A stretch of 64,000 nucleotides of DNA. It comes from Mycobacterium sp. URHB0044. Its GTDB lineage: Bacteria > Actinomycetota > Actinomycetes > Mycobacteriales > Mycobacteriaceae. Positions within the stretch are counted from its first letter, which is position 1. Every line of letters starts with the position of its first letter. The notes beneath the pieces are model-generated. The model saw only the letters and a list, made by a program, of their open reading frames with translations. It made no database searches and was not told the origin of the DNA. Of this stretch, positions 33,973 through 43,342 are shown piece after piece. The translations under genes and the position numbers were made by a program. The DNA lies in contig NZ_JIAW01000002.1 of assembly GCF_000620625.1 (NCBI RefSeq), positions 485,735 through 549,734 on the forward strand, in the 5' to 3' direction.

Positions 33973-34605
33973 GTGACTTCAGAGCCCCGACGGATGGTGT
34001 TCGCCAGGATCGGCGCACTGCTGTGGATCGTCTCGGCGGTGGGGTTCTTCCTGTTCGAGGCCGCGGCGGCCGCGGTCTTCGAGCCCACCTACAGCTATGC
34101 CGACGACTACATCAGCACGCTCGGCGTTCCCGGACTCTCGCCACTCGCCTCCTTGATGAACGCCGCGTTCGTCATGCAGGCGCTGCTGTTTCCTGCTGGA
34201 GCGGTGCTACTGGTCGCGTCGGGGCGGGCCAGCAAGGCGTGGGTACTGCTGGTGTTCACCGTGCCGATCGCCGTCGGCAACATCCTGGTCGCGACGGTGC
34301 ACAGCGGCCCGCCGGCCGGGGGAGGTGCCGACTGGCACGGCGTAGGGGCATTCTTCGCCATTGCAGGCGGTAACGCTGCGGCACTGGCCGGATCGTCGGC
34401 GCTGCGAAGGGCGGGTGCGTCGCGGCCGTACCGGGTGGTGTCCGTAGCACTCGCAATCCTCGGCTTCGCGTGTTTGGTGGCGCTGCAGTTCCCCGCGGCA
34501 CACGCCGCCGTGCCCGTCGGCGCCTGGGAGCGTGGTGCCGTCTACGCGGTCTACGCGTGGCAGGCCGTCACCGGGGTGTACTTGCTTCGCAGAATCCAGC
34601 GGTAG
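33973..34605 (+). CDS. DUF998-like six-helix membrane protein
   Basis: 210 residues with six membrane helices (about 8-35, 53-78, 86-108, 118-140, 152-172, 182-205). The loop after helix 1, YSYADDYISTLGVPG, is the DUF998 signature. Function unknown. GTG 33973 was selected over TTG 33964 because of the leaderless box. It converges with the gene at 34616, 10 bases away. Confidence 0.75.
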   Translation: MTSEPRRMVFARIGALLWIVSAVGFFLFEAAAAAVFEPTYSYADDYISTLGVPGLSPLASLMNAAFVMQALLFPAGAVLLVASGRASKAWVLLVFTVPIAVGNILVATVHSGPPAGGGADWHGVGAFFAIAGGNAAALAGSSALRRAGASRPYRVVSVALAILGFACLVALQFPAAHAAVPVGAWERGAVYAVYAWQAVTGVYLLRRIQR

Positions 34606-34615
34606 CGGCAGGCGG

Positions 34616-34954
34616 CTAAACCTGTTCGGCGAGAGGCAGATCCATGTCGAACACGCGCGCATGCACCACGGTCCGGTTGCGCAACGCGGCCCGCACCGCC
34701 TGGTGCACACCGTCCTCGAGGTAGACGACGCCCTCCCACCGCACGGCATGCGGGAACAGGTCTCCGTAGAACGTCGAATCCTCGGACAGCAGGCGGTCGA
34801 GGGCCAGCACGGTCGTGGTGGTGACTAGTTCGTCGAGCCGGATCTGCCGCGGCGGGATCTGCGCCCACTGCCGGTAGGACAGGTTGTGTTCGGGGTACGG
34901 TTTGCCGTCGCGGACGCCCTTGAAGATCACGGTCGGGCCTTCGCTGACGGGCAA
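34616..34954 (-). CDS. Conserved mycobacterial protein of unknown function (Rv2375-like)
   Basis: 112 residues. EGPTVIFKGVRDGKPYPEHNL, IRLDELVTTTTVLALDRLL and DSTFYGDLFPHAVRWEGVVY are an unbroken, well-behaved coding stretch, and its place beside hrcA matches Rv2375. No known domain is recognised. The frame continues upstream across hrcA without meaning. The only reasonable start is TTG 34954, with a TAATCT box about 30 bases earlier. Start is uncertain. Confidence 0.7.
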   Translation of the reverse strand: MPVSEGPTVIFKGVRDGKPYPEHNLSYRQWAQIPPRQIRLDELVTTTTVLALDRLLSEDSTFYGDLFPHAVRWEGVVYLEDGVHQAVRAALRNRTVVHARVFDMDLPLAEQV

Positions 34955-35086
34955 ACGCGCGACTTCGGCGTCGGCATGACATGAGATTAATGCCACACGC
35001 GCGCGTTGTCCTCGGCAAGGAAGCTTGCTCGCGCGGTGTCGGCGCTGCTTGGCACCGTAAAATGACGGGGAACCTGGAGGTGAACG

Positions 35087-36118
35087 ATGAGTAGTGCTGA
35101 TGACCGTCGCTTCGAGGTGCTGCGCGCCATCGTCGCGGACTTCGTTTCCACCAAGGAACCGATTGGTTCCAAGACCCTCGTCGAGCGACACAATCTCGGG
35201 GTGTCGAGCGCCACCGTGCGCAACGACATGGCGGTGCTGGAGGCCGAGGGCTACATCGCCCAGCCCCACACCAGTTCGGGCCGCGTGCCAACCGAGAAGG
35301 GCTACCGCGAGTTCGTCGACCGGCTCGACGACGTGAAGCCGCTCTCGGCGGCCGAGCGACGGGCGATCCTGACGTTCCTCGAGTCCGGCGTCGACCTCGA
35401 CGACGTGCTGCGGCGTGCGGTGCGCTTGCTGGCACAGCTCACCAGGCAGGTGGCGATCGTGCAGTACCCGACGTTGTCGACGTCGAGCGTGCGCCACCTC
35501 GAGGTGGTGGCGCTGACGCCGGCCCGCCTGTTGCTGGTGCTCATCACCGACACAGGCCGGGTCGACCAACGCGTCGTCGAACTCGGCGACGCCATCGACG
35601 ATCACCAGCTGTCGCAGCTGCGCGAACGGCTGGGTGCCGCGCTGGAGGGCAAGCCGCTGTCGGCGGCGTCCATCGCCGTGGCGGACCTGGCCGCCCAGCT
35701 TGACGGCCGCGGCGGACTCGGTGACGCCGTGGGCCGCGCCGCCACCGTGCTGGTCGAGACCCTCGTCGAGCACCGGGAGGAGCGGCTGCTGCTGGGCGGC
35801 ACCGCCAATCTGACGCACAACACCGCCGACTTCGGCGGATCGCTGCGTTCGGTGCTCGAGGCGCTCGAGGAACAGGTCGTCGTCTTGCGATTGCTGGCCG
35901 TGCAGCAGGAGACCGGTAAGGTCACGGTACGAATCGGGCACGAAACCGAGGCCGAGCAGATGGCCGGAACGTCGGTGGTCAGCACCAGCTATGGCAGCTC
36001 GGGCAAGGTGTACGGCGGCATGGGTGTGGTTGGTCCCACGCGAATGGACTATCCGGGAACCATTGCCAACGTCGCGGCGGTTGCTCTCTACATAGGCGAA
36101 GTCTTGGGCACCCGATAA
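35087..36118 (+). CDS. hrcA: Heat-inducible transcription repressor HrcA
   Basis: 343 residues. The N-terminal winged helix ([24 protein letters not shown], then [14 protein letters not shown]) binds CIRCE operators of groE-type genes; the rest is the GAF-like and inserted dimerisation domains ending in [17 protein letters not shown] stands 8 bases ahead of ATG 35087, and TAAAAT (35058-35063) is a likely -10 box. No CIRCE sequence is visible upstream, so it may not autoregulate through CIRCE. dnaJ2 follows. Confidence 0.95.
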   Translation: MSSADDRRFEVLRAIVADFVSTKEPIGSKTLVERHNLGVSSATVRNDMAVLEAEGYIAQPHTSSGRVPTEKGYREFVDRLDDVKPLSAAERRAILTFLESGVDLDDVLRRAVRLLAQLTRQVAIVQYPTLSTSSVRHLEVVALTPARLLLVLITDTGRVDQRVVELGDAIDDHQLSQLRERLGAALEGKPLSAASIAVADLAAQLDGRGGLGDAVGRAATVLVETLVEHREERLLLGGTANLTHNTADFGGSLRSVLEALEEQVVVLRLLAVQQETGKVTVRIGHETEAEQMAGTSVVSTSYGSSGKVYGGMGVVGPTRMDYPGTIANVAAVALYIGEVLGTR

Positions 36119-36160
36119 GGGGTGCGAGTAGCCGCTGGATGCGGCATGGGAAGGGTTAGC

Positions 36161-37306
36161 GTGGCACGCGACTATTACGGCCTGCTCGGAGTGAGCAAGG
36201 GCGCGAGCGATTCGGACATCAAGAAGGCGTACCGCAGGCTGGCGCGCGAGCTGCATCCGGACGTCAACCCCGACGAGGGTGCGCAGGCGCGGTTCAAGGA
36301 GATCAGCGTCGCCTATGAGGTGCTCAGCGATCCGGAGAAGCGCCGCATCGTCGACCTGGGCGGTGACCCGATGGAGAGCGCGGGGGCGTCGGCGGGCAAC
36401 GGGTTCGCCGGGTTCGGCGGCCTCGGTGACGTGTTCGAGGCGTTCTTCGGCGGTGGCGGTGGCGCGCGCGGGCCGATCGGCCGGGTGCGGCCTGGCTCGG
36501 ATTCGCTGCTGCGGATGCGGATGGACCTGTCCGAATGCGCGACCGGGGTGACCAAGCAGGTCACCGTCGACACCGCGATCCTGTGCGACCTGTGCCACGG
36601 CAAGGGCACGCACGGCGACACGACACCCGTCACGTGCGACACCTGCGGCGGGCATGGCGAGGTGCAGAGCGTGCAGCGGTCGCTGCTCGGCCAGGTGATG
36701 ACGTCGCGGCCGTGTCCGGTGTGTGGCGGCGTCGGCGAGGTCATCCCCGATCCCTGCCACCGGTGCGGTGGCGACGGCCGGGTGCGCGCGCGCCGCGAGG
36801 TCAGCGTCAAGATTCCGGCCGGTGTGGGCGAGGGCATGCGCGTCCGACTGGCGGCGCAGGGCGAGGTCGGCCCCGGCGGTGGACCGGCAGGCGACCTGTA
36901 CGTCGAGGTCCATGAACAACCCCATGACATCTTCGTGCGCGACGGCGACGATCTGCACTGCACCGTCTCGGTGCCGATGGTCGACGCGGCGTTGGGTACC
37001 TCCGTCACCGTCGACGCGATCCTCGACGGGCCCACCGAGATCGCCATCGCGCCCGGTACCCAGCCCGGTTCAGTCGTCACGCTGCGGGGCCACGGCATGC
37101 CGCATCTGCGGTCTGGGGTGCGCGGCAACCTGCACGCGCATGTCGACGTCGTGGTGCCGACGCGGCTCGATCAGCAGGACACCGATCTGCTGGTCAAGCT
37201 CAAGGAGCACCGAACCCGCGATGTGGCAGAGGTGAAGTCGACGCACGCCGGTCCCGCCGCGGGTGGGCTGTTCAGCCGGCTGCGCGAGACGTTCACCGGC
37301 CGCTAG
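36161..37306 (+). CDS. dnaJ2: Chaperone DnaJ2
   Basis: 381 residues. J domain at the N-terminus with HPD at about 32-34, a Gly/Phe-rich linker ([18 protein letters not shown]), and four zinc-binding repeats [24 protein letters not shown] and CHRCGGDG, then the substrate-binding C-domains. Co-chaperone of DnaK. GTG 36161 is preceded by AAGGG at 36151-36155. The hrcA-dnaJ2-rsmE order is the normal mycobacterial one. Confidence 0.95.
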   Translation: MARDYYGLLGVSKGASDSDIKKAYRRLARELHPDVNPDEGAQARFKEISVAYEVLSDPEKRRIVDLGGDPMESAGASAGNGFAGFGGLGDVFEAFFGGGGGARGPIGRVRPGSDSLLRMRMDLSECATGVTKQVTVDTAILCDLCHGKGTHGDTTPVTCDTCGGHGEVQSVQRSLLGQVMTSRPCPVCGGVGEVIPDPCHRCGGDGRVRARREVSVKIPAGVGEGMRVRLAAQGEVGPGGGPAGDLYVEVHEQPHDIFVRDGDDLHCTVSVPMVDAALGTSVTVDAILDGPTEIAIAPGTQPGSVVTLRGHGMPHLRSGVRGNLHAHVDVVVPTRLDQQDTDLLVKLKEHRTRDVAEVKSTHAGPAAGGLFSRLRETFTGR

Positions 37307-37315
37307 GCCGGCTCG

Positions 37316-38068
37316 ATGAGCCGCGCGCTGTTCTACGTCGACGCGCTGCCCGAGGTCGGTGGGCTCGCCGTCGTCGACGGCGACGAGGGCTTTCATGCCG
37401 CCAATGTCCGACGGATCCGCACCGGCGAGCAACTCGACCTCGGTGACGGAGCGGGCGTCGTCGCGCTGTGCGTGATCGAGGACGCCGCGAAGGGCCGGCT
37501 GTCCGGGAGGGTCCTCGAACGCCGGACGGTCGAACCGCCGAGTCCACGGGTCACGGTGGTACAGGCGCTGCCCAAGTCGGAGCGCTCCGAATTGGCCGTC
37601 GAGCTGGCGACTGAGGCAGGTGCGGACGCGTTCGTCGCGTGGCAGTCCGAGCGCTGCGTGGCCCGGTGGGACGGAGCGGCGAAGGTGGACAAGGGCCTTC
37701 GGCGCTGGCAGGCGGTGGCGCGTTCGGCGGCAAGGCAGTCCCGTCGCGCCTATGTTCCGGCGGTCAGCTCGCTGGTGTCCACGCCCGAACTGGTCCGCGC
37801 GGTCGCCGACATGACCACGGACGGCGCCGTGGTCCTGGCGCTGCACGAGTCGGCAACCGGGCCGTTGGCGGAAGTGCCTCTGGCGCAGACGCATTCGGTG
37901 GTGCTCATCGTCGGGCCGGAAGGCGGTATCAGTGACGCCGAGATCGCGGCGTTGTCCGACGCCGGAGCGATCCCGGTGCGCCTCGGCCCGACCGTGCTAC
38001 GGACGTCGACCGCCGCGGCGGTCGCCCTCGGCGCGCTCGGCGTGCTGACGGCGCGCTGGGGGATTTGA
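37316..38068 (+). CDS. rsmE: 16S rRNA (uracil1498-N3)-methyltransferase RsmE
   Basis: 250 residues. An N-terminal PUA-like domain ([19 protein letters not shown]) and a C-terminal SPOUT knot with [15 protein letters not shown] and [19 protein letters not shown]. It methylates U1498 of 16S rRNA at N3 using SAM. Follows dnaJ2 by 9 bases. Confidence 0.94.
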   Translation: MSRALFYVDALPEVGGLAVVDGDEGFHAANVRRIRTGEQLDLGDGAGVVALCVIEDAAKGRLSGRVLERRTVEPPSPRVTVVQALPKSERSELAVELATEAGADAFVAWQSERCVARWDGAAKVDKGLRRWQAVARSAARQSRRAYVPAVSSLVSTPELVRAVADMTTDGAVVLALHESATGPLAEVPLAQTHSVVLIVGPEGGISDAEIAALSDAGAIPVRLGPTVLRTSTAAAVALGALGVLTARWGI

Positions 38069-38088
38069 CCGCGGTGCAGAACTCGCGA

Positions 38089-38165
38089 GGATTTCGCCGA
38101 GATCTGCCCACGGGTCGTGAGGGGTGCAGCACCGCGACCGCGGGGCAGAAGTCGGCGTGCAATCC
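38089..38165. repeat. Nested imperfect inverted repeat (77 bp) after rsmE
   Basis: Paired segments in order: GGATT/AATCC, GCCGA/TCGGC, TCTGCCC/GGGCAGA and GGTCG/CGACC around an inner loop. It could form a long hairpin and serve as terminator for rsmE, or be a dispersed palindromic element. No U-tract follows. Confidence 0.5.
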
Positions 38166-38223
38166 GGGAATCTGAGTAATCTCACGCATGCGTCGAACGG
38201 CGGGCTACGACAAGCTGCCAATC

Positions 38224-38514
38224 ATGAACGCATTCAACGACATGTCCAAGAACACGGCCGCATTCTTCCTCCAGGCCGCCGTGGCATTCGGCGTGAGTTT
38301 CGTCGGCGCGATCGGCGGTATCTTCTTCCTGCCGCTCGACGTGTGGCAGCGGCTGTTCCTCGCGATGGCCGTGCTGTTCCTCGTCTCCAGCGCATTCACG
38401 CTGGCGAAGGTCATTCGCGACCAGCAGGAAGCCGCCACCATCCGCGTCCGCCTCGACGAAGCACGGATGGAGAAGCTGATCGCCGAACACAATCCCTTCA
38501 CCGCGGCCAGTTAG
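38224..38514 (+). CDS. YiaA/YiaB-type two-helix inner membrane protein
   Basis: 96 residues. Two membrane helices (about 13-35 and 43-63) joined by PLDVWQRLF, the yiaA/B domain arrangement, then a charged amphipathic tail (DEARMEKLIAEH). Function unknown. ATG 38224 was chosen; ATG 38188 would add 12 residues and lies 5 bases after a TAATCT box, so it remains possible. Confidence 0.7.
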   Translation: MNAFNDMSKNTAAFFLQAAVAFGVSFVGAIGGIFFLPLDVWQRLFLAMAVLFLVSSAFTLAKVIRDQQEAATIRVRLDEARMEKLIAEHNPFTAAS

Positions 38515-38561
38515 CCGGACGCGCGTTTGCTCTAGTAGCAGTTCCGTCGCGGGTAGCGACA

Positions 38562-38567
38562 TATCGT
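38562..38567 (+). promoter_or_regulatory. TATCGT -10 box, leaderless
   Basis: TATCGT ends 7 bases before ATG 38575 of the CdaR-like gene; no Shine-Dalgarno is present. Confidence 0.55.
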
Positions 38568-38574
38568 TGTCGTC

Positions 38575-39690
38575 ATGTCGACGGCCGGCGGTGACGGAGA
38601 CCAGGACTCGCATCCGTTGACCAGTGCACTCGCTCAACGTGTCGTCGATCAGGTCAGGCCCCGCCTGACGCACGGCATCAACGTGATGGATCACACGGGA
38701 CGCATCATCGGGTCCGTCGACTCCACGCGGATCGGGTCGGTGCACGACGGCGCGGTCCGAGCCATCAGTGAATGCCGGACGGTCGTCATCGACACCGCCG
38801 ACGACGCTGCCGGTGTGAAGCCCGGCGTCAACATTCCCCTGCTGCTAGATGGCGCCGTGATCGGCGTGGTCGGGGTGACCGGGGATCCGGCCGAAGTCGA
38901 ACCGATCGGCGCGGTCATCGCGCTGACCGTGGAGCTGCTGGTGAACGACGAGCGGCAGCGCGACAGCTCGCGGTGGCACGAGGACGCGGTCCGTCAGGTG
39001 CTGCTCACGCTGGCGAGCGGAGCGATGAGTGAGGAAGGTCTGCTCGAGGCCCTCGAGCACCTGGGCTCGCCGCTTTCTCCGCCATGGAATCTCAGCGCCG
39101 TCATTTCGGCACGAACGTCCGGGTGGACCATGCCGCCCGAGCAACTGGCCACCCTTCTGCGCCGAATCGAGGGAATACCCAACGCGATTGCGGCTGAGCT
39201 GCAGGGGGCTCTGTGGGTGCTGAATGGGTCGGCGGGTGCGCGATCCCTGTCGGGTCTTCGGAATCGCTTGCGGGCGTTCAAGGTTCGGATCATCACGGGA
39301 CGTTTGGAGGCAACCACCGAACAGGTCGCCATCGAGGCGAAGCAGCTGCGGGTGCTGTTGTCGGCAGCGGGTTTGCTCCCGAAGCGGGATGTGGTGTGGC
39401 TTGGGAACGTTGCGGTCGAGTGTGCCGTCGCGTCCCAGCCCACCGAGTTGTCGCAGGACTTGGTGGACCGCGTCCTGGCGCCGTTGTCGCCGCCGCTGCG
39501 CGAGACTGCCCGCCGATTCCTCGACGAGGACCTGTCCATCGCCGCCACCGCGAAGGGGCTCGCCACCCACCGCAACACGCTGGTTCAGCGACTGGATCGG
39601 ATCGAGCAACTCACCGGTCTGGACCTGCGGCGATTCGGCCACGCGACCACGATGAAGCTCGCATTGCTCGCGGCCGACGCCCGCACCTGA
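38575..39690 (+). CDS. CdaR-family (sugar diacid) transcriptional regulator
   Basis: 371 residues. The N-terminal diacid-recognition domain is visible in LAQRVVDQVRPRLTHGINVMD and GVNIPLLLDGAVIGVVGVTGDP; the C-terminal PucR/CdaR helix-turn-helix is in LSIAATAKGLATHRNTL and QRLDRIEQLTGLDLR. CdaR proteins activate glycerate, glucarate or glycolate genes in response to diacids or glycerate. Glycerate kinase and a lactate/glycolate-type permease follow, and an inverted repeat lies between. Confidence 0.9.
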   Translation: MSTAGGDGDQDSHPLTSALAQRVVDQVRPRLTHGINVMDHTGRIIGSVDSTRIGSVHDGAVRAISECRTVVIDTADDAAGVKPGVNIPLLLDGAVIGVVGVTGDPAEVEPIGAVIALTVELLVNDERQRDSSRWHEDAVRQVLLTLASGAMSEEGLLEALEHLGSPLSPPWNLSAVISARTSGWTMPPEQLATLLRRIEGIPNAIAAELQGALWVLNGSAGARSLSGLRNRLRAFKVRIITGRLEATTEQVAIEAKQLRVLLSAAGLLPKRDVVWLGNVAVECAVASQPTELSQDLVDRVLAPLSPPLRETARRFLDEDLSIAATAKGLATHRNTLVQRLDRIEQLTGLDLRRFGHATTMKLALLAADART

Positions 39691-39742
39691 CGGCCGCTGA
39701 CGCCCGACGCCGTCGCTCGTCGTCGTCCGCCGTCAGCAGGTG

Positions 39743-39789
39743 CAACATGCACATATAAAGCGCCGAAAATCGCGCTGAAATGTATGTTG
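39743..39789. promoter_or_regulatory. Inverted repeat upstream of glycerate kinase, candidate CdaR site
   Basis: Outer arms CAACAT (39743-39748)/ATGTTG (39784-39789), then ACAT (39751-39754)/ATGT (39780-39783), then AGCGC (39759-39763)/GCGCT (39772-39776). Centre is about 67 bases upstream of the predicted transcript start, the usual place for an activator. Confidence 0.5.
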
Positions 39790-39820
39790 ATCGCACATTA
39801 TCTGATCCGAAATAGTGACC

Positions 39821-39826
39821 TACGCT
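39821..39826 (+). promoter_or_regulatory. TACGCT -10 box of the glycerate kinase operon
   Basis: TACGCT ends 6 bases before ATG 39833, pointing to a leaderless mRNA and to this start rather than GTG 39815. Confidence 0.55.
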
Positions 39827-39832
39827 ACAGCG

Positions 39833-41038
39833 ATGCAAAGGCGCAAACCCACCATCGTCGTCGCTCCCGATTCCTTCAAGGGCACGCTGTCCGCCGTCGA
39901 GATCGCCGCGGCGATGGCCGCCGGTGTCCGGTCGGCGCTCGGTGCCGGCGTCGACGTGGTCGAGTGCCCGCTCGCCGACGGTGGCGAGGGCACGTTGGAG
40001 ACGCTGCTGTCCCGGCACGACGCCCAGACGCACACCGTCGACGTGCACGACGCCATCGGTCGACCGCGCACGGCGCGCTACGGCACTGCTGGCGGTTCAT
40101 CCGTGGCCATCATCGAAGCCGCCGAAGGCAACGGCCTGCCCCACCTCGCCGACGTGCCACCGGCGCCGATGCGGGCAGACACCTTCGGCGTCGGTGAGAT
40201 CGTGCGCAGTGCCCTCGACGACGGCGTCGAGGAGATCCTGCTCTGCATCGGCGGCAGCGCCTCGACGGACGGCGGAACGGGCCTGCTGCGGGCTCTAGGA
40301 GTTCGGTTCCTCGACTGCCACGGCGACGACGTCCGTCCCGGCGGAGCGGGCCTGCAGGACATCGCATCCATCGATGCGTCGGCGATGGACGCCCGCGCCA
40401 GCACGGTGCGCTGGCGAGTGGCCTGCGACGTCGACAATCCGCTCACCGGAGAGCACGGTGCAGCAGCGGTTTTCGGACCTCAGAAGGGCGCGTCGCCCAA
40501 CGACGTCGGTGAGCTCGATGCCGGTCTCGCACACCTGGCCAGAGTTCTCGCCGACGAGACCAGCACGGACGTGGCGAATATCCCTGGCGCAGGCGCAGCG
40601 GGCGGACTGCCCGCATGTCTGCTGGCATTCTTCGACGCCCGACTTCTGGCAGGCATCGACGTGGTCGCCGACGTGATCGGCTTGACCGCCGTCCTCGCCG
40701 ATGCCGATCTCATCCTCACTGGTGAGGGATCCTTCGACTCACAGTCGTTGCGCGGCAAGGTAGTCCATGGCGTCGTTCGCCGCGCCCCCGCGCACTGCCC
40801 GGTCGTCGTCGTGGCCGGAGCCGTCAAGCTTTCCGCCGTCGAAACGCGGGCGGCGGGATTGGCCGGGGCCTTCTCCATTGCGCGCGGGCCCGCCGAACTG
40901 GAGCAGTTGTGCGGCGACGCCGAAGCCTTGGTCCGCGACGTTGCCGCCCACATCGCTGGATTCGCCTCCGACAGCGGGGGATGGGCACGGCAGCGGGCCG
41001 ACCCCGGCCCGCGGTTGTCCCTCGCCGGCTCCAACTGA
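39833..41038 (+). CDS. glxK: Glycerate 2-kinase (GarK/GlxK family)
   Basis: 401 residues. IVVAPDSFKGTLSAVEIA at the start, ECPLADGGEGTLETLL and GGSASTDGGTGLLRALG are the signature blocks of bacterial glycerate kinase, and LTGEGSFDSQSLRGKVVHG lies near the C-terminus. It phosphorylates glycerate to 2-phosphoglycerate, bringing C2 and C3 hydroxy acids into glycolysis. It lies between its likely regulator and a permease. Confidence 0.92.
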   Translation: MQRRKPTIVVAPDSFKGTLSAVEIAAAMAAGVRSALGAGVDVVECPLADGGEGTLETLLSRHDAQTHTVDVHDAIGRPRTARYGTAGGSSVAIIEAAEGNGLPHLADVPPAPMRADTFGVGEIVRSALDDGVEEILLCIGGSASTDGGTGLLRALGVRFLDCHGDDVRPGGAGLQDIASIDASAMDARASTVRWRVACDVDNPLTGEHGAAAVFGPQKGASPNDVGELDAGLAHLARVLADETSTDVANIPGAGAAGGLPACLLAFFDARLLAGIDVVADVIGLTAVLADADLILTGEGSFDSQSLRGKVVHGVVRRAPAHCPVVVVAGAVKLSAVETRAAGLAGAFSIARGPAELEQLCGDAEALVRDVAAHIAGFASDSGGWARQRADPGPRLSLAGSN

Positions 41039-41072
41039 CCCCACCCAATCCTTCAATCGAAACGGAGAACTC

Positions 41073-42791
41073 GTGTTTCAACAATTGGCGGCACCCGTAG
41101 GGGGCTCGCTACTGCTCTCGGCGCTGTGCGCGGCCCTGCCGCTGCTCGTACTGTTCGTACTGCTCGGCATCTTCCGTGTAAAGGCCCACCAGGCGGCCCT
41201 CGCAGGGCTGCTGACCTCCGTCGCCCTCGCACTCTTCGTGTGGCGCATGCCCGTTGGCCAAACGCTGAGCGCGACCACAGAAGGCTTCGTCTATGGACTG
41301 GTGCCCATTCTGTGGATCCTGGTGAATGCCTTGTGGATCTACAAGATGACGGTCGCGACATCTTGGTTCGACGTGCTCGGCCGAACGATTCGGTCCATTT
41401 CCAACGACTTGCGCATTCTCGCGATCATCGTCGCCTTCTGCTTTGGTGCTCTGCTGGAGAGCCTGGCCGGTTTCGGTGCTCCCGTCGCCATCACGGCGGC
41501 GATGTTGATGGCCGCGGGGATGAAACCGTTGAAGAGTGCCGCGGTCAGTCTGCTCGCCAACACGGCACCGGTCGCGTTCGGGTCGATGGGTACTCCCATC
41601 ATCGCGCTACATGGCGTCACCGGCATTCCCCTGCAAGATCTTTCGTCGATGGCGGGCCGCCAGACACCACTGATTGCGCTCCTCGTACCCCTGCTGCTGG
41701 TGTTCATCGTTGACGGTTGGCGCGGAGTGCGGCAGACCTGGCCGATCGCGATCGTCGCGGGAGTCACCTTCGGTGTTGCCCAGTTCCTCACGTCCAACTT
41801 CGTCGCCGTTGAACTGACCGACGTCGTGGCATCGGTCGCCACCGCCTGCGCGGTGCTGGTCATGCTGCGATTCTGGCAGCCCGCCGAGATCATCGGGATC
41901 CACGACGGCGCCGACAGCGCGGATGCGGACGGCGCACATCCGACGCCTACCGAAGCCCGCGACCTCGAAGACTCGTCTGCGGGTAGCGGCGCCACAGGGC
42001 CCGCGACGGCCGTCGCCGTCGTCGACGAGGAGGCGACGAAACGCCCTGCGACGTCACACGTCTGGATGGCCGTGGCGCCCTACCTGGTAATCATTGCCGT
42101 GTTCTCGCTTGCACAAATCCCGGCGCTGAAGGACTGGCTCACCGCGCACGGCAGCGTGACGTTCCACTGGCCGGGCCTCGACGTGGTCGACACCGCGGGA
42201 AAGGCCGTGGGGGCGCAGAAGTTCAAGCTCGACCACCTCAAGGCCGCCGGCTCGCTGCTGCTGCTCTCCGGCATCATTTCGATGGCGATATACCGGATTT
42301 CACCGCGTCGGGCACTTCGGCTCTACGGTGACACCCTCGTGCAACTGCGCTGGACGATCGTGACGGTGACGGCCGTACTGGGCCTGTCGTTCGTGATGAA
42401 CCTGTCCGGGCAGACCGCGACCCTCGGGCTTGCCCTGGCATCCGCCGGTGGCGTCTTCGCCGCGATATCACCCGTTCTCGGCTGGATCGGCGTCGCGCTC
42501 ACGGGATCTGACACGTCGTCGAATTCGCTATTCGGCCAGCTCCAGGTGACCGCCGCCGAGCACACCGGGCTGTCCCCGGTACTGATGGCGGCCGCCAACT
42601 CGTCGGCCGGTGTGATGGGAAAGATGCTGTCGCTGCAAAACCTTGCCGTGGCCTCGGCAGCCGTCGGGGTCGTCGGATCGGAGAGCGCACTGTTTCGCCG
42701 CCTCCTCGGCTGGAGCCTGGCGCTACTGGCGATCATCACCCTGCTCATCGTTCTGCAATCGACTCCGATCCTCGGCTGGATGGTGCCGTAG
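41073..42791 (+). CDS. L-lactate/glycolate permease (LldP/GlcA family)
   Basis: 572 residues with about 12 helices. GALLESLAGFGAPVAITAAML and ANTAPVAFGSMGTPIIALHG are LctP-family signatures; TGSDTSSNSLFGQLQ and SSAGVMGKMLSLQNLAVA occur near the end. A hydrophilic acid-rich loop of about 55 residues (about 275-330) interrupts the middle. GTG 41073 has CGGAGA 4 bases upstream. Next to glycerate kinase, glycolate or glycerate is a likely substrate, with lactate the alternative. Confidence 0.9.
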   Translation: MFQQLAAPVGGSLLLSALCAALPLLVLFVLLGIFRVKAHQAALAGLLTSVALALFVWRMPVGQTLSATTEGFVYGLVPILWILVNALWIYKMTVATSWFDVLGRTIRSISNDLRILAIIVAFCFGALLESLAGFGAPVAITAAMLMAAGMKPLKSAAVSLLANTAPVAFGSMGTPIIALHGVTGIPLQDLSSMAGRQTPLIALLVPLLLVFIVDGWRGVRQTWPIAIVAGVTFGVAQFLTSNFVAVELTDVVASVATACAVLVMLRFWQPAEIIGIHDGADSADADGAHPTPTEARDLEDSSAGSGATGPATAVAVVDEEATKRPATSHVWMAVAPYLVIIAVFSLAQIPALKDWLTAHGSVTFHWPGLDVVDTAGKAVGAQKFKLDHLKAAGSLLLLSGIISMAIYRISPRRALRLYGDTLVQLRWTIVTVTAVLGLSFVMNLSGQTATLGLALASAGGVFAAISPVLGWIGVALTGSDTSSNSLFGQLQVTAAEHTGLSPVLMAAANSSAGVMGKMLSLQNLAVASAAVGVVGSESALFRRLLGWSLALLAIITLLIVLQSTPILGWMVP

Positions 42792-42812
42792 CGACGATCG
42801 GACGCGGCAACC

Positions 42813-42847
42813 CTGCGGGCACCCGGCTACGCGCCTGGTGCCCGCAG
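42813..42847. terminator. Bidirectional terminator hairpin
   Basis: CTGCGGGCACC (42813-42823) and GGTGCCCGCAG (42837-42847) form a perfect 11-bp stem with a 13-base loop between the convergent permease and SDR-like genes. The SDR-like stop lies in the loop. No T-tract, as is common in mycobacterial terminators. Confidence 0.65.
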
Positions 42848-43342
42848 CGTCGCATGCTCGACGGCGCCGAGGTCGATCGTCTGACCGGTCAGCGCGGGCG
42901 CGTCGGGCGCGGCGAGCCAGTGCAAGAGCCGGGCCAGTGCCGCGCCACGGTCGTCACCCGTCACCACCAGCAGGCATCGGACGCCGTCGGCCGCCCAGTC
43001 CACCGCGAGCACCTGCACCGCCATGGCGAGCGCCGCGGCGACCACGCCGTCGCCGGCGGATCGCAGGGCCGCCCGGGCGGGTGGCGACCCGACCGCGACC
43101 ACCACCAAGCCTCGACGGGCCAGTAGCCGCTCACGGCGTCCGGTGATGCCGCGGATGGCCTCGGCGGTCGCATCCATGGCAGCGGCCGCCGACCACTCGC
43201 CCTCCGCCTGCGGTGCCGGTTCGATGATCAGCAGGTCCAGCGGTGTCGTCGCATCGGCGTCGGCCGGTGTCCAACCCAGATCGCCCAGCGTCTCGAGGAG
43301 CGTGCCGTCACGTCCGCACACCAGGACCTCGCGGCCGGTCAC
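42827..43342 (-). CDS. Degenerate short-chain dehydrogenase-like protein
   Basis: 171 residues. The start VLVCGRDGTLLETLGDLGW recalls the Rossmann opening but lacks TGxxxGxG, and there is no YxxxK. The end WLAAPDAPALTGQTIDLGA is the usual SDR C-terminus. It therefore looks like an SDR that lost cofactor and catalytic residues. GTG 43342 overlaps the intact SDR stop (GTGA), so the two are made together; it may be a non-catalytic partner subunit or a decaying duplicate. Confidence 0.65.
   Translation of the reverse strand: MTGREVLVCGRDGTLLETLGDLGWTPADADATTPLDLLIIEPAPQAEGEWSAAAAMDATAEAIRGITGRRERLLARRGLVVVAVGSPPARAALRSAGDGVVAAALAMAVQVLAVDWAADGVRCLLVVTGDDRGAALARLLHWLAAPDAPALTGQTIDLGAVEHATLRAPGA

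Noticed and set aside
34980..35086. CIRCE operator before hrcA
   Set aside because: No TTAGCACTC-N9-GAGTGCTAA-like dyad; only a 5-bp GCAAG/CTTGC repeat.
34955..36958. Long minus-strand open frame (about 670 codons) running across hrcA and dnaJ2
   Set aside because: Antisense shadow of high-GC coding DNA; low-complexity composition and no recognisable domain. Only the final 113 codons (34616-34954) have protein-like sequence.
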